64,000 nucleotides of DNA from Nemertoderma westbladi (GCA_032718475.1 JAUCBJ010008823.1:19828-83827), one strand, 5' to 3'; numbered from the stretch's first letter, positions 23,958-34,901 are shown. A program made the numbers and translations. Notes: generated from the letters alone by a model not told the origin.

Positions 23958-25999
23958 ATACTAAACTTTAGCTATGCTAACACTGAACTTTAGCTATGCT
24001 AACACTGAACTTTAGCTATGTCATCACTGAACTTTAGCTATGTCATCACTGAACTTTAGCTATGCTAACACTAAACTTTAGCTATGTTATCACTGAACTT
24101 TAGCTATGCTAACACTGAACTTTAGCTATGTTATCACTGAACTTTAGCTATGTTATCACTGAACTTTAGCTATGCTAACACTGAACTTTAGCTATGTTAT
24201 CACTGAACTTTAGCTATGTTATCACTGAACTTTAGCTATGCTATCACTGAACTTTAGCTATGCTAACACTGAACTTTAGCTATGCTAACACTGAACTTTA
24301 GCTATTTTATCACTGAACTTTAGGTATGCTATCACTGAACTTTAGCTATGCTAACACTGAACTTTAGCTATGCTAACACTGAACTTTAGCTATTTTATCA
24401 CTGAACTTTAGCTATGCTATCACTGAACTTTAGCTATGCTAACACTGAACTTTAGCTATGCTAACACAAACTTTAGCTATGTTATCACTGAACTTTAGCT
24501 ATGCTATCTCTAAACGTTAGCTATGCTAACACTGAACTTCAGCTATGCTAACACTGAACTTTAGCTATGTTATCACTGAACTTTAGCTATGTTATCACTG
24601 AACTTTAGCTATGCTATCACTGAACTTTAGCTATGCTAACACTGAACTTTAGCTATGCTAACACTGAACTTTAGCTATTTTATCACTGAACTTTAGCTAT
24701 GTTATAACTGAACTTTAGCTATGCTATCACTGAACTTTAGCTATGCTAACACTGAACTTTAGCTATGCTAACACTGAACTTTAGCTATTTTATCACTGAA
24801 CTTTAGCTATGCTAACACTGAACTTTAGCTATTTTATCACTGAACTTTAGCTATGCTATCACTGAACTTTAGCTATGCTAACACTGAACTTTAGCTATGC
24901 TAACACAAACTTTAGCTATGTTATCACTGAACTTTAGCTATGTTATCACTGAACTTTAGCTATGCTAACACTGAACTTTAGCTATTTTATCACTGAACTT
25001 TAGCTATGCTATCACTGAACTTTAGCTATGCTATCACTGAACTTTAGCTATGCTAACACTGAACTTTAGCTATTTTATCACTGAACTTTAGCTATGCTAT
25101 CACTGAACTTTAGCTATGCTATCACTGAACTTTAGCTATGCTACCACTGAACTTTAGCTATGCTAACACTAAACTTTAGCTATGTTATCACTGAACTTTA
25201 GCTATGTTATCACTGAACTTTAGCTATGCTAACACTGAACTTTAGCTATGCTAACACTGAACTTTAGCTATGCTATTACTGAACTTTAGCTATGCTACCA
25301 CTGAACTTTAGCTATGTCATCACTGAACTTTAGCTATGCTAACACTAAACTTTAGCTATGTTATCACTGAACTTTTGCTATGCTAACACTGAACGTTAGC
25401 TATGCTAACACTAAACTTTAGCTATGCTAACACTAAACTTTAGCTATGTTATCACTGAACTTTAGCTATGCTAATACTGAACTTTAGCTATGCTAACACT
25501 AAACTTTAGCTATGCTAACACTAAACTTTAGCTATGTTATCACTGAACTTTAGCTATGCTAACACTAAACTTTAGCTATGCTATCGCTGAACTTTAGCTA
25601 TGCTAACACTGAACTTTAGCTATGCTAACACTGAACTTTAGCTATGCTAACACTGAACTTTAGCTATGTTATCACTGAACTTTAGCCATGCTATCACTGA
25701 ACTTTAGCTATGCTAACACTGAACTTTAGCTATGCTAACACTGAACTTTAGCTATGTTATCACTGAACTTTTAGCTATGTTATCACTGAACTTTAGCTAT
25801 GCTATCACTGAACTTTAGCTATGCTAACACTGAACTTTAGCTATGTTATCACTGAACTTTAGCTATTTTATCACTGAACTTTAGCTATGCTATCACTGAA
25901 CTTTAGCTATGCTAACACTGAACTTTAGCTATGCTAATACTGAACTTTAGCCAAGCTAACACTGAACTTTAGCTATGCTAACACTGAACTTTAGCTATG
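23958..25999 (+). repeat. 22-bp minisatellite, about 93 copies, at the TBC1D30 3' end
   Basis: Units of CTGAACTTTAGCTATGCTAACA run head to tail. The commonest variation is in the last third (GCTAAC, GCTATC, GTTATC, TTTTATC, GTCATC) and CTGAAC/CTAAAC. Because 22 is not a multiple of 3 and the unit contains TGA and TAG, no long ORF crosses it. It starts 15 bp after the stop codon, so it probably lies in the 3' UTR or just beyond; I see no AATAAA between the stop and the array. Confidence 0.97.
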
Positions 26000-26708
26000 T
26001 TAATTTAATATTGTCTTTAGCTACGTAACTCTTTCTCCTACTATAGGGAATCTTATAGTATATTATTATGTCACTAAAAAAAATAATTTAATCACATTAT
26101 TAATTTATGAAATTTACATACTATTTAATTTAATTAATTAAATCACCAAATTAATTATTCATGTATTTATAATTTTTATTATGTGGCGTAAAGGTATGGA
26201 ATATGTATAATGTCCTAGCGGTGCCCCCCCCCCCCCCCGCCCCCCATCTATTGATTTTTATTTCACAATTACAGTAGAAATTAATATTTACAGTATTTAC
26301 TAAAAATTTAAAATTAATAGGCTGAAAAATTTCACTCATGGCTAATTATTATAACGAAGGATTTAAATTTAAAACTATTGAAAGACAAACGTAGATGTTA
26401 AAAAAATTAATAAAATATGTAATAAATAATATATTTATATTAAAAATACAGTTCCCGCTTCTTTATTTCCTGCTGATGCTAACGAGACGTTACTTTCTTT
26501 AAACTTCAAAGGTACAAATTTCCAGTCTTTAGTTCCCGCATCCGTTATTTAACATTTTAATTTCAACTTGGATCGTTTATGATTAAGAAATATATTAACC
26601 TCGGTTAGACAAGGTAGCATTTATATTATTTGGTTTTGCAGTAAAGTCTTCAAGGAATGAGGATTAAGCAACGGCGTTTCATTGTTTATAAATATCCTTC
26701 TTTTGATT
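26000..26708 (-). repeat. AT-rich DNA with a poly-C tract and a dispersed repeat
   Basis: A run of about 16 C, one G and 6 more C sits at 26224-26247. About 26450-26700 is the reverse complement of sequence at 62350-62480 and 62775-62850, sharing for example CAAAACCAAATAATATAAAT and CGGGAACTAAAGACTGGAAA. The giant retroelement is inserted directly at the edge of this repeat. No gene is seen. Confidence 0.7.
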
Positions 26709-26713
26709 GAGTA
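26709..26713. other. Target-site duplication, left copy (GAGTA)
   Basis: GAGTA directly precedes the left LTR and is repeated right after the other LTR at 48757-48761. A 5-bp duplication fits BEL/Pao integrases and proves the 22-kb unit integrated as one piece. Confidence 0.9.
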
Positions 26714-28062
26714 TATTTGAAGAGACAGTAACAATACCTGCAATATCTTACTGTAAAGTTTGTGAATCAAATCATAAATCCGACCTTCTCACCAAAACAG
26801 TAAACTCCAAGTAAGCGACTATATTGCAGTATCGATCTCTTATAACCGGTGAGGCAGAAAACAGTCTACGAGCAGACAAACTTCGATAAAACAAAATCCC
26901 GCGCAGCGAATCCTAAAATCAGGCTGACTCACTGACGGACTAAGAGGCTCGTATACTTTGCCGCGGTGTGATTTATATGGTTGGGCAAAAGAGACGCTAG
27001 CTAGGTGCAGAGATTTGGAGATGTCTAACTAGCGGGCAAAGCGCAGTACGGACAAAAGTTAAATTTTATATATTTTGAGGTGTAAATAATTTCTAACGCG
27101 CGCGTGTGTTAATTCTAAACGGTCAAAGCAGTTTTGCTCCTTCATATATATAATTACTGGGTACGGTGTGCATTTTACAAATATTCTAATTTTGTAACTT
27201 GTAGGTCCAATACTCACGAATGATAAGGCTCCTTCCCCTCTTGCGTATTTCCAGGACTCAAATTCAGGCATAAGGTTAATGCTACGCCCAGAATTCGGCA
27301 ATTTTAATTTACCAGGCCCCTAATACTAAGAAGAAATGTGTTAGTTTACTACAGTAGGCGTACTGTTACTAATAGCTAGCCTGGCGTCCTATCTAGAATT
27401 TTGGTTACCTAGGTGGGCTTGGTAACTTCCTATCAGGACGTTGGCGGGGACACGGTAGATGTTAGTATATCCCTAATAGCCTCAATTTATTTGCGCCTAG
27501 TCGTAAACTGCCCTACCGCCTGAACGGTACAATCCCAATTCAGGTGAAACACAGCAACCCTCCTGGCCTACAAGTTCTAATGCAATGGACACCGTTGTAC
27601 TACAAATAGTCGCAAACGCACCTGTACTTAGCAAGAGTTAGGCGTACAGTTTGCTGCACCCTACCAATGTGTATGCTTTGTACCGGTGTGCCTACGTCCT
27701 ATCTGCGTACTAGTATCTCTGCCTGCTCTCCCCCCCCCCGTAGGAATATGAAGGTCTACTGCGGTTTTTTCCTGAATTAAAACGGTACAGTCCCTAAGAT
27801 GTAATTTTAGGCTTACAGCGTGTCACTACTTCTACCTTTGATCTTTGGTCTTACGCTTAGGTAGCAAGGCATCGAACGCTGTCTAACCTTTCAGGCGATG
27901 GGCGAATAACTAAGATGGTATTGCGGGTTGTCTCCTGTCTACATTCCCTTGATGTTCCCGTTCATTGCTGCGGCCCGATCTCTAGCCGGCCATCCTGTTC
28001 CTAAGTGTGTTCACCGTAGTGAATCATGGTGAAAAGAAAATGCAGGTAGCGGTATTTCTGAA

Positions 28063-28068
28063 TTTATT
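28063..28068 (-). promoter_or_regulatory. Polyadenylation signal AATAAA in the 3' LTR
   Basis: AATAAA on the minus strand, about 145 bases downstream of the LTR TATA box. It places a short R region between about 28185 and 28045. The same hexamer is preserved in the other LTR at 48180-48185 despite the 8-bp deletion next to it. Confidence 0.5.
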
Positions 28069-28440
28069 GCAGATAATAATACAAAATGTAATCTGAAAAC
28101 TAATGACAGAATAAACAAATATCAGATAACTCAGAATAATTGTGTAAGTGAAGAGTTAAGATTGAGAGATTGAGAAGTTGAGAGATTGATAACTAATGAA
28201 CGAATCGCACCTTTATATAGCAAATTTGTGCTGCAATCAATCGAGAAAATTCTCGATTGTTCTATAGGTTCTAACAGGTTTTTAAAGATAGCTATTGGTC
28301 CAGCTAATATATAACTTGCACGACATTGGTTACAATCTAATAACTGCAGTCTCATTGGTTAATCTAGGTACAGACAAATACAATTTAATTTGTAGCGGTC
28401 AATTTAAATGAGTTGAAATTCTGTACAAAATATAATTCGC

Positions 28441-28513
28441 ACTTACTAGGATTCGAACTCAATACACACTACATATAATTTCCAACGCTCTACCGACTGA
28501 GCTACTGAACCAC
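28441..28513 (-). ncRNA. tRNA-like relic inside the 3' LTR
   Basis: The minus strand has a clean A box TAGCTCAGTCGGTAGAGCG (28486-28504) and a B box GAGTTCGAATCC (28449-28460) at tRNA spacing, total about 73 bases. The D stem GCTC/GAGC pairs. The acceptor stem does not pair and the anticodon and T stems are poor, so this is a tRNA-derived RNA polymerase III promoter relic (SINE-head type), not a working tRNA gene. Confidence 0.7.
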
Positions 28514-28639
28514 TTGAACAATAGGCGTACAAATAGATATAGTAAATACAAATGAGGACTTAATGTAATCTTTAATAAAGTTAATTCGAATAAAATAAAA
28601 TTTTGAAAATCCACGGCATTTAGGGAATATAATTCTATA

Positions 28640-29370
28640 CCACTCCATGAAAACAGGATATTATCGTGCATAAAATATACGGTTTTCACCAATAATCAAT
28701 CAAACTATAGAATACTTAGGGCGTACTTACGTATTTACAAATTAAATTTCAAACAATACTTCCTTTCTACATAATGATTCGATACAAAAATAATTACAAA
28801 TTCAAACTTTACATATTTGAGGCTTTACTAAGTAAGTACAATATAAATCTAAATTAAATTCACCAATATAAATCTATTGCATCTCAATATTGCATAAATT
28901 CAAATAATTACAAATACTTTCGTGCCTAAATGTAGATTGCATAAGTTCGGAATAATTACAAATATGAGTCTTTCTAAGCACAAAACTTTCTAACTATAAA
29001 ACTTTCTAAATACAAAATATAACACTTTACAAATGAAACTATAAGAAAGGCCCACGAGTCTTCCATCTACTCTTACTTTCTATTTCACTGTAAATACAAA
29101 TACTGCTTATAAGATATAAATTGCATAGTATTCGGAACAATATAAATTGCATAAGTTCGGAATAATCACAAATATAAAATAATAATCTTGCAAAATATAA
29201 ATTCTTACTAAATATAAGTCTTACTAAATATAAATCTTACTAAATATAAATCTTACTAAATATGAGTTTTCCAGAATACAAAACTTACTAAATATAAAAC
29301 ATATAATTCAAATAAATCACAAATTCACAAGAAAGGCTCACGAGTCTTCCGTCCACCCTTGCCCTCCCTT
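28640..29370 (-). other. 3' untranslated part of the retroelement
   Basis: AT-rich DNA with a tandem run of CTTACTAAATATAAAT units (about 29205-29290) and two copies of the element-wide 20-bp motif (29045-29064 and 29331-29350). No ORF is supported. The bases next to the LTR read GGAGTGG on the minus strand, the best polypurine-tract candidate. Confidence 0.6.
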
Positions 29371-30138
29371 TTATCGCTTAGTTGATCGAGCCCTGCCGCG
29401 TCCTCGAAAACTGCGCACAGGGGACTTTGCTCGCGATATGGGACTCGTGGGGCGAGTCACTGGTTTCGCTTGGACGTTGAGAGACGGTGCGACTATTTCC
29501 TCGCAAATTCGTCTATTTGGCATCCCAAAACCTCGACCGATTCCTCGTGACCGATCAGTTGTCACTACAGTTGGTAGAACGTCTGGGAACGCGCGGGAAG
29601 CGGACGACGCAGACCCAAGAGTAGCTTGCGCCCCCTTTTGATCAGCTGGTGTATGTCCCGATCCTCCTGTTGGTTCTCTAGGAAGCGATACCGTATCCCG
29701 AGTAATTCGAATGGTCGGCTCAGCTCCCTTGCGTTCTTCTATATTAATAGACTTCTTTAACTGTTGGCCCACTTTCTGGACCCGTATGATCCTACCCTGT
29801 CCGTCCTCCCGAGGGTGACGTGCAGACGGCGCAACCGGAGTGGCTGATATATTTGTCGCCTCTAGGACCTCCTCTTCCTCGAATACGCTCGCTCGTATAC
29901 GTTTGTGGTAAAACGCGGCTCGGTACGCCCATGCGACGGTTAACCAAGCTCCTTTATTCCGCTTCTCAGTTCGGAAACGATCGAATTCACCATACGTGAT
30001 GCGATTAACGACTTTCTGAAAATTCCACGTGTTTTTGTTATCCGGGTGAATCTGTAATAGATACTCGCGCACTACTCAGAATCCACTGTCGTGGGGCAAA
30101 ATATCGACTACCTCGATAAGTTCGTCATATTGGGGCAT
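29371..30138 (-). CDS. Retroelement basic RG-tailed ORF, interrupted by one UGA
   Basis: On the minus strand an ATG at 30138 opens a frame that meets TGA at 30076-30078 after 20 codons and then continues without a stop for 235 codons to 29371. The part after the stop has no in-frame ATG near its start, and the text on both sides of the stop reads like one protein. The N-terminal third is globular (KVVNRITYGEFDRFR, AWAYRAAFYHKRIRA). The middle is Ser/Thr/Pro-rich and the C-terminus is basic and RG-rich (SFRGRGRARSTKR), as in RNA-binding or nucleocapsid proteins. It is the last gene before the 3' LTR. I recognise no family. Either a nonsense mutation or stop readthrough could explain the break. 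Confidence 0.6.
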
Positions 30139-30835
30139 AGCGGAGATGTATGGTGGCCGACTGCTGCCACATAAACCATCAATGTCTAATAAAAATAATC
30201 GGTTAAAAAATCAATAAAAAAATTCAATAAAAAAAATTTCAATAAAAAATTTCAATAAAAAATTAAATAAAAAAAATTTCAATAAAAAAAATTAAAAAAA
30301 AATTCAATAAAAAAAATTCAATAAAAAAATTCAATAAAAAAAAATTCAATAAAAAAAATTACAAAAAAATTCAATAAAAAAATTCAATAAAATAAATTCA
30401 ATAAAAAAATATGTTAAATTTTTTTCTGAAACCCACCGTGGCCTACAGCTGCCAGGTATTCATTTAATACTAACCACTGCAGTTATATTATACTGTATAG
30501 GTGGCAGTACTCGGCCACAGCGAAATAGAAAAAAAAATTGCAAAGTAAAATTGAATTCACACGTGGCCGACTGCTGCCAAATACTTTCAAACACATGGAA
30601 ACATGGCCTACAGCTGCCAAAATGTGTATTTCCTGCAGTATCATTAACTAACATACTGTTTTGCTGTACCGGTAGGCTTCCAGTATCCTGTAGTTCGAGA
30701 TTAGTTTCAGTATTCCGGTACTGAAATTCAAGCTACGAGCCTACATCAGTAGGCCTACATACAAATCTTGTAGGTACAATGCGGCAGCAGTGATCAGGCC
30801 CGGGACGGTAGGTAATTTAAGGGTTTCTGCTAATA
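30139..30835. repeat. A-rich microsatellite and repeated TGGCCnACnGCTGCCA motif
   Basis: From about 30185 to 30412 the DNA is an AATTTCAATAAAAAA-type low-complexity run. The 16-bp motif TGGCCGACTGCTGCCA / TGGCCTACAGCTGCCA occurs four times (about 30155, 30439, 30563 and 30604), alternating between the two forms. 30650-30790 is rich in TACCGGTA and AGTAGGCCTAC words seen elsewhere in the window. These may be the left part of the inserted transposon whose gene follows. Confidence 0.6.
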
Positions 30836-31600
30836 ATGGCATGGAATAGTGATTATGGTTTAAAATCATTTCTCAGTGAAGCTGTTGCGCAAAATTGGTC
30901 TAGAAAAGAGTTGCTGCCTGCAGCAAAATCTAAATTTGGTCAGTATCCTTGGTCAATGAGAAGTTTGGATCGGCGTCTGAAGTTTTTTGAAATCAGTTAC
31001 ATCAATTATAATGTTGATATTCAAACTATTCGCAAGGCTTTAAAGAAGGAGATGGAGGGTCCTGGAAAACATTTAGGATATAGAGCCATGAATTTGAAGC
31101 TTCGCACTGTTTACAATATATGTGTTCCTCGTGATATTGTATATGAAATAATGAGAGAAGAGTACCCGGATGTGCTGGAAAAACGACGACTAGAAAACCG
31201 TAAACGGGTCCGCACTGGAGCTTTCAATTCAAAGGGCAGAAGGGTCCTTTGTGGTTAGTATCCGGGGATGGGCACGATAAATTGTGCGGTTATCAGAACT
31301 CAACATTCAGCTACTGTATTTATGGTTTCCAAGATTCGTATTCAAGAAAATTATTACTGCTGAGAGTTATGAAGTCAAACTCCTGTCCTAAGGTTATTTC
31401 GCGACTGTATATTGAATTGATTACTACTTTGCAGTATTGCATGCCTGTTTTTCTTCGATTTGATAAAGGGACTGAAACAACAACAATGGCGATAATGCAT
31501 TCTTATTTGCATTCGATAAGTAGTAGGAGAAGCATAGCCCTCGGCCAACTCCTCCCTAGCCTGGGCTACGGGCCACATCTCAGAGGGCTATTAAAAATGC
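30836..31600 (+). pseudogene. Integrase-core (rve-type) transposase gene, frameshifted and truncated
   Basis: ATG at 30836 opens 140 codons, with a helix-turn-helix-like start (YPWSMRSLDRRLKFF) followed by GYRAMNLKLRTVYNICVPRD. The reading then shifts one frame near 31235 into GDGHDKLCGYQNSTFSYCIY and later FLRFDKGTET. This is the pattern of the invertebrate integrase-core family related to Ginger-type transposases: the first catalytic Asp in the WxxDGHDKL block and the second in the RxDxGTEN block. The rest of the domain, with the catalytic Glu, is lost after about 31600. It runs opposite to the retroelement and lies inside it, so it is a nested or captured transposon relic. Confidence 0.75.
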
Positions 31601-32288
31601 CAAATTTCGGTGCTAAATTGCGGTGTTTAATGACCATCTGTCACCAACAGTATTGATGCCTTCAACCAATCGCTGCGTATCACCTACGCGTAGCCTAACC
31701 TCACGATGCCTACCTTACTCGACAACTGTTACCACTCGCGAGTATTGATTCGCGTCGTTGCATCAACCAACCATCGCATATTCATCTTCGCGTACCCAAA
31801 CTTCTCATCGCATGGCTAGCCCCCACTATGCTATTATATCGAATCGATTACCAACTCACCACGGCTACTCTTCGACGGCTGTCACCAAACCAACCAACCG
31901 AGCGGCCTACCAGTCCAGCAGTAGGATACGTGTTGAAATTCCGCCACGTTTCCGGCTACACGTATACGAACATTTCCATAGTTATTTCCTATCCATGCAA
32001 CCAACCACTGTATACTGTATATGCAGACAACGTGGCCACCAACTACACGCATCACGCATATATTATATTGATTGCCAACTCCACAACTGCTGTCGCCAAA
32101 TCAACCAACCAAGCAGTATGATACATGAGATTCCATCACGTTCTAGCTACGTGTATACGAGCATTAGTGATTATTACGCAATAATTTTTTTTGTTTATAC
32201 AGTAGTTACCCACCAGCTAATCAACCAATCAATAAACCGAATTTAGGCTATTTTCCAGTTTAAGACCTGTATTATTTTTGAAAATATC
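31601..32288. other. CAACCAACC-rich low-complexity DNA inside the retroelement
   Basis: CCAACCAA and related words recur from about 31660 to 32240, mixed with ACGTGTATACGA and similar blocks. Open stretches of 97-162 codons here follow from the simple-sequence bias and show no family features. It likely belongs to the same insert as the integrase relic upstream. Confidence 0.5.
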
Positions 32289-34670
32289 TTATATATAATC
32301 TCTTGCTTTAATAGAGATGTATCCTTCCGACATCATCGTTTGGGGATTTACCGCCCAAAATCCAAGATGCGCCCTCATCGGAAATCGTCTTCTTTGTGCC
32401 GATACATGTTCGTCGGCTAAATCTTCCCACTCATCGAATAATTTTCTCACGAGTTTTACAGATTCGTGTTCATAGGGTATGTCTCTTAGTTGGCATTCAG
32501 ATGCTCGATGCCCTTTTATATTGCAATAAGTACATTGAGCCATAAATCTCCAGCAAGTATAAAAGGTATGAGACCCTTGATCTCCACACCATCCACAGAT
32601 TAGCTGAGTCGTAGTAATGTGCTTTCCACTGCACTTGGTCGAATGATGTCCAGCGACGCCACATTTACCACACATCGTATTGGCAGGGTACCACACTCGT
32701 TCGTATATAAGATCTCCAATCGGTCGAGCGCTTCCTCCCACACTATAATCGTAATCATCTGGATCTATGGGTTGGTAGGTTTCTGAGGGTTGTATACAAA
32801 CTATAGCATCTGTTGCTTCAAGTTGTCGAATCTCCGTCTGAGATTTCTTCGGGAGGTTCCTTTCTATCTCAAGAAGTTCCTCTAAAGGATCGTCAGTGAT
32901 CGTAGTAGTTACTTCGAAATCATCACCAAGGTGACCGATAGGCGCGCGCGTCTGCCGTGATTCATCCGTAATCTCCACGATACGTTCTCCTTCATAGGGT
33001 AACAATGTAAACATAGATGGTCTTTCGATAAGAGATCCCGCACAGCGAAGATACACGTCTCGAAATATACTAAATCCTGCTCGAGTAAAGGCATTACACT
33101 GAGCGTCGGAGTTGTAGAAGGGTTCAAGGAATCGTCTAAACACGTCGGTATGAATTCTCCCTTCCATGTAGAACGTATGATCTTCTCCGAGACAAAGTGG
33201 ATGTCTTTTGAGAGTCCGAGACACAATGTCGGCGATTAGGCAAACATTCACTGACGACTCTATTGCTAAATAATATTGTAGGACCGCTCTTGGAGGTGAC
33301 GTAATAGCCCAATACACGCATCCTCTCCATTTAAGCTGTGATTCAAACTCACTCATATCTGGAGTATCACCTTCTCCATAAGTCTCAATATACTTGGTTC
33401 TCTTACTTTCCTTATAATCCCAATTGAATAACAGGTAGGAAATGTATCCAGTTCCAGTCTTCTGAGTATTATACTCACGAAAATATCCCTGTTCTATAGA
33501 CCACAAAATAAGAGGTCGAGTGTCGACGTAAGGTGTCGGTAGTCGGTCATCGCTGTCCGTCATGCCGGCGAAGTCGCTAATTAAGTCCTCCCTTACTCCT
33601 GATCCAATCTTTACAACAGTTTTATCTAAAATCATGTTTCTTACCATCTTCGGTAGCATTCTAGCGTCGATATTACAAGCTTGGTCCATCTTCTTTACTA
33701 TGTCAGTGATAAGATGGTGTCGCTTTGTATTCGCTGGAGGTATCGGCATTCGTTTGTCGCTCCTCTGTCTACTGAAAATGTGCAGGACTCCGTCCGCCGC
33801 TCTAATCTGTACAGTCTTAGAAGTCAAACTCTGTTGATGACTGCCGCCCTCGTTATCGTAAAACATGTAACCATTTTCCTGAAACGATCTAAACGTCCTA
33901 TTCCATTTATCCAACAATTCTTCCGAAGGTTGCCAAATCTTCTCTATGTCCTTATCATCTTCGAAACGAATAACCTTACCTCGCCAATCCGCGGCAATGT
34001 CTGTATCCGACTCGAAGGTTCCGGTTCCAATCCATAAACGAATCGTCTTGGTTAAATATCCTTTCAAATTACTCGGAGCTATATCGGCACCAGCTCTATC
34101 CAGTTCCTTAAAGTCTTGAATATGAGGTGGAACGTTGTACACGACCTTTTGAGTAATATGTCTACGTAAATCATATATCTTACTCATATCGCTGAAAACA
34201 ACTGCAGGAAGAAACTCCAAGTTTGAAATGATTTCTGGATGATCCACGATGGGTATTTCGTACGTCGTATCCTGTCGGACTGGTATACTAATAGGAAAAT
34301 TGAGTGTCGTACTCAATGGTTTCGTAGTCGAAGTACTATATGGTTGCATTTCTCTTGTCCTCTCCGGGGATGCAATCTGTAGTCTCTGAATAACGTTTTG
34401 AGCAAAGTTTATGCTCTCGAAAACTTCCGGTGTCATCTCCTTAGCTGGGGTTTGATCGTGTGACGTCCAATGGTAAGGTAGGCTCGCGAGTCTTCCGCCC
34501 CATTCTTCCATCTCACCTTTCTCGAAAGCCTTGTAGGCTCTGTATAGGCTAAGAGCTTCTTTCTTTTCGCGGGTTGACTGATTTGCCTCGTCCAGCGTAA
34601 GTTCAAATACATCGGGTTCAACAACCTTAGGTGGGTAAACGACAGTTTCTCCCGCCTTTGGTCCGGTCAT
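32289..34670 (-). CDS. Retroelement post-pol ORF with three CCHC zinc knuckles
   Basis: An ATG at 34670 opens 793 codons without a break. The first about 600 residues are globular and unrecognised, with no signal peptide or membrane segment, so it is not a typical envelope protein despite its env-like place after pol. Near residues 668-740 are three CX2CX4HX4C knuckles: CGKCGVAGHHSTKC, CGWCGDQGSHTFYTC (with one extra residue) and CTYCNIKGHRASEC. These are nucleic-acid-binding modules of retroviral nucleocapsids. The element-wide 20-bp motif is read here as GRLASLP near residue 60. Upstream, the same frame is open beyond an in-frame TAG at 34692. It may be a second Gag-like or RNA-binding protein. 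Confidence 0.85.
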   Translation of the reverse strand: MTGPKAGETVVYPPKVVEPDVFELTLDEANQSTREKKEALSLYRAYKAFEKGEMEEWGGRLASLPYHWTSHDQTPAKEMTPEVFESINFAQNVIQRLQIASPERTREMQPYSTSTTKPLSTTLNFPISIPVRQDTTYEIPIVDHPEIISNLEFLPAVVFSDMSKIYDLRRHITQKVVYNVPPHIQDFKELDRAGADIAPSNLKGYLTKTIRLWIGTGTFESDTDIAADWRGKVIRFEDDKDIEKIWQPSEELLDKWNRTFRSFQENGYMFYDNEGGSHQQSLTSKTVQIRAADGVLHIFSRQRSDKRMPIPPANTKRHHLITDIVKKMDQACNIDARMLPKMVRNMILDKTVVKIGSGVREDLISDFAGMTDSDDRLPTPYVDTRPLILWSIEQGYFREYNTQKTGTGYISYLLFNWDYKESKRTKYIETYGEGDTPDMSEFESQLKWRGCVYWAITSPPRAVLQYYLAIESSVNVCLIADIVSRTLKRHPLCLGEDHTFYMEGRIHTDVFRRFLEPFYNSDAQCNAFTRAGFSIFRDVYLRCAGSLIERPSMFTLLPYEGERIVEITDESRQTRAPIGHLGDDFEVTTTITDDPLEELLEIERNLPKKSQTEIRQLEATDAIVCIQPSETYQPIDPDDYDYSVGGSARPIGDLIYERVWYPANTMCGKCGVAGHHSTKCSGKHITTTQLICGWCGDQGSHTFYTCWRFMAQCTYCNIKGHRASECQLRDIPYEHESVKLVRKLFDEWEDLADEHVSAQRRRFPMRAHLGFWAVNPQTMMSEGYISIKARDYI

Positions 34671-34691
34671 AGCAAATGAATGATATGGATT

Positions 34692-34901
34692 CTATAAAGG
34701 ATACCCTCCTTCCTGGTAGCGTAGTTGTTGATGGTTCGAACACCTCGCCAATATCGGTTCGGGATTTTCCTTATTCAAACGCATCGGAATCGCATTTCGT
34801 TGTTCGCGCATACAAGAACCGCATTGATAATAAAGTTTATAAACTGAAAATGCTTCCTTGGTTTCTCTATCGTCTGTAAAGGTGCATTCCATCGAATTCA
34901 T
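34692..34901 (-). CDS. Small retroelement ORF ending in UAG just before the zinc-knuckle ORF
   Basis: ATG at 34901, 69 codons, ending in TAG at 34694-34692. It contains YYQCGSCMREQRNA and a later Cys, which could be a small metal-binding loop. It overlaps the end of the 128-codon ORF upstream by 35 bases in a different frame. It is in the same frame as the 793-codon ORF, separated only by the TAG and 7 codons. The arrangement suggests either termination-reinitiation, stop readthrough or one mutated gene. Confidence 0.5.
   Translation of the reverse strand: MNSMECTFTDDRETKEAFSVYKLYYQCGSCMREQRNAIPMRLNKENPEPILARCSNHQQLRYQEGGYPL

Larger units (their letters stand above)
26714..28639 (-). repeat. 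3' LTR of the giant retroelement
   Basis: Near-identical to 46833-48756. By eye I find two substitutions (near 26819 and 27788), a one-base difference near 27235, a poly-C run of 10 against 15 near 27730, and 8 extra bases near 28055 here. It contains the tRNA-like segment at 28441-28513, a TATA box at 28211-28219 (minus) and AATAAA at 28063-28068 (minus), which would act as the element's polyadenylation signal. Confidence 0.95.

Noticed and set aside
28441-28513. Functional tRNA gene
   Set aside because: A and B boxes are good, but the acceptor stem does not pair and the anticodon arm is poor; kept only as a tRNA-like relic.
31758-32246. 97-162-codon plus-strand ORFs rich in NQPT
   Set aside because: They follow the CAACCAACC low-complexity composition and overlap each other in different frames without family features.
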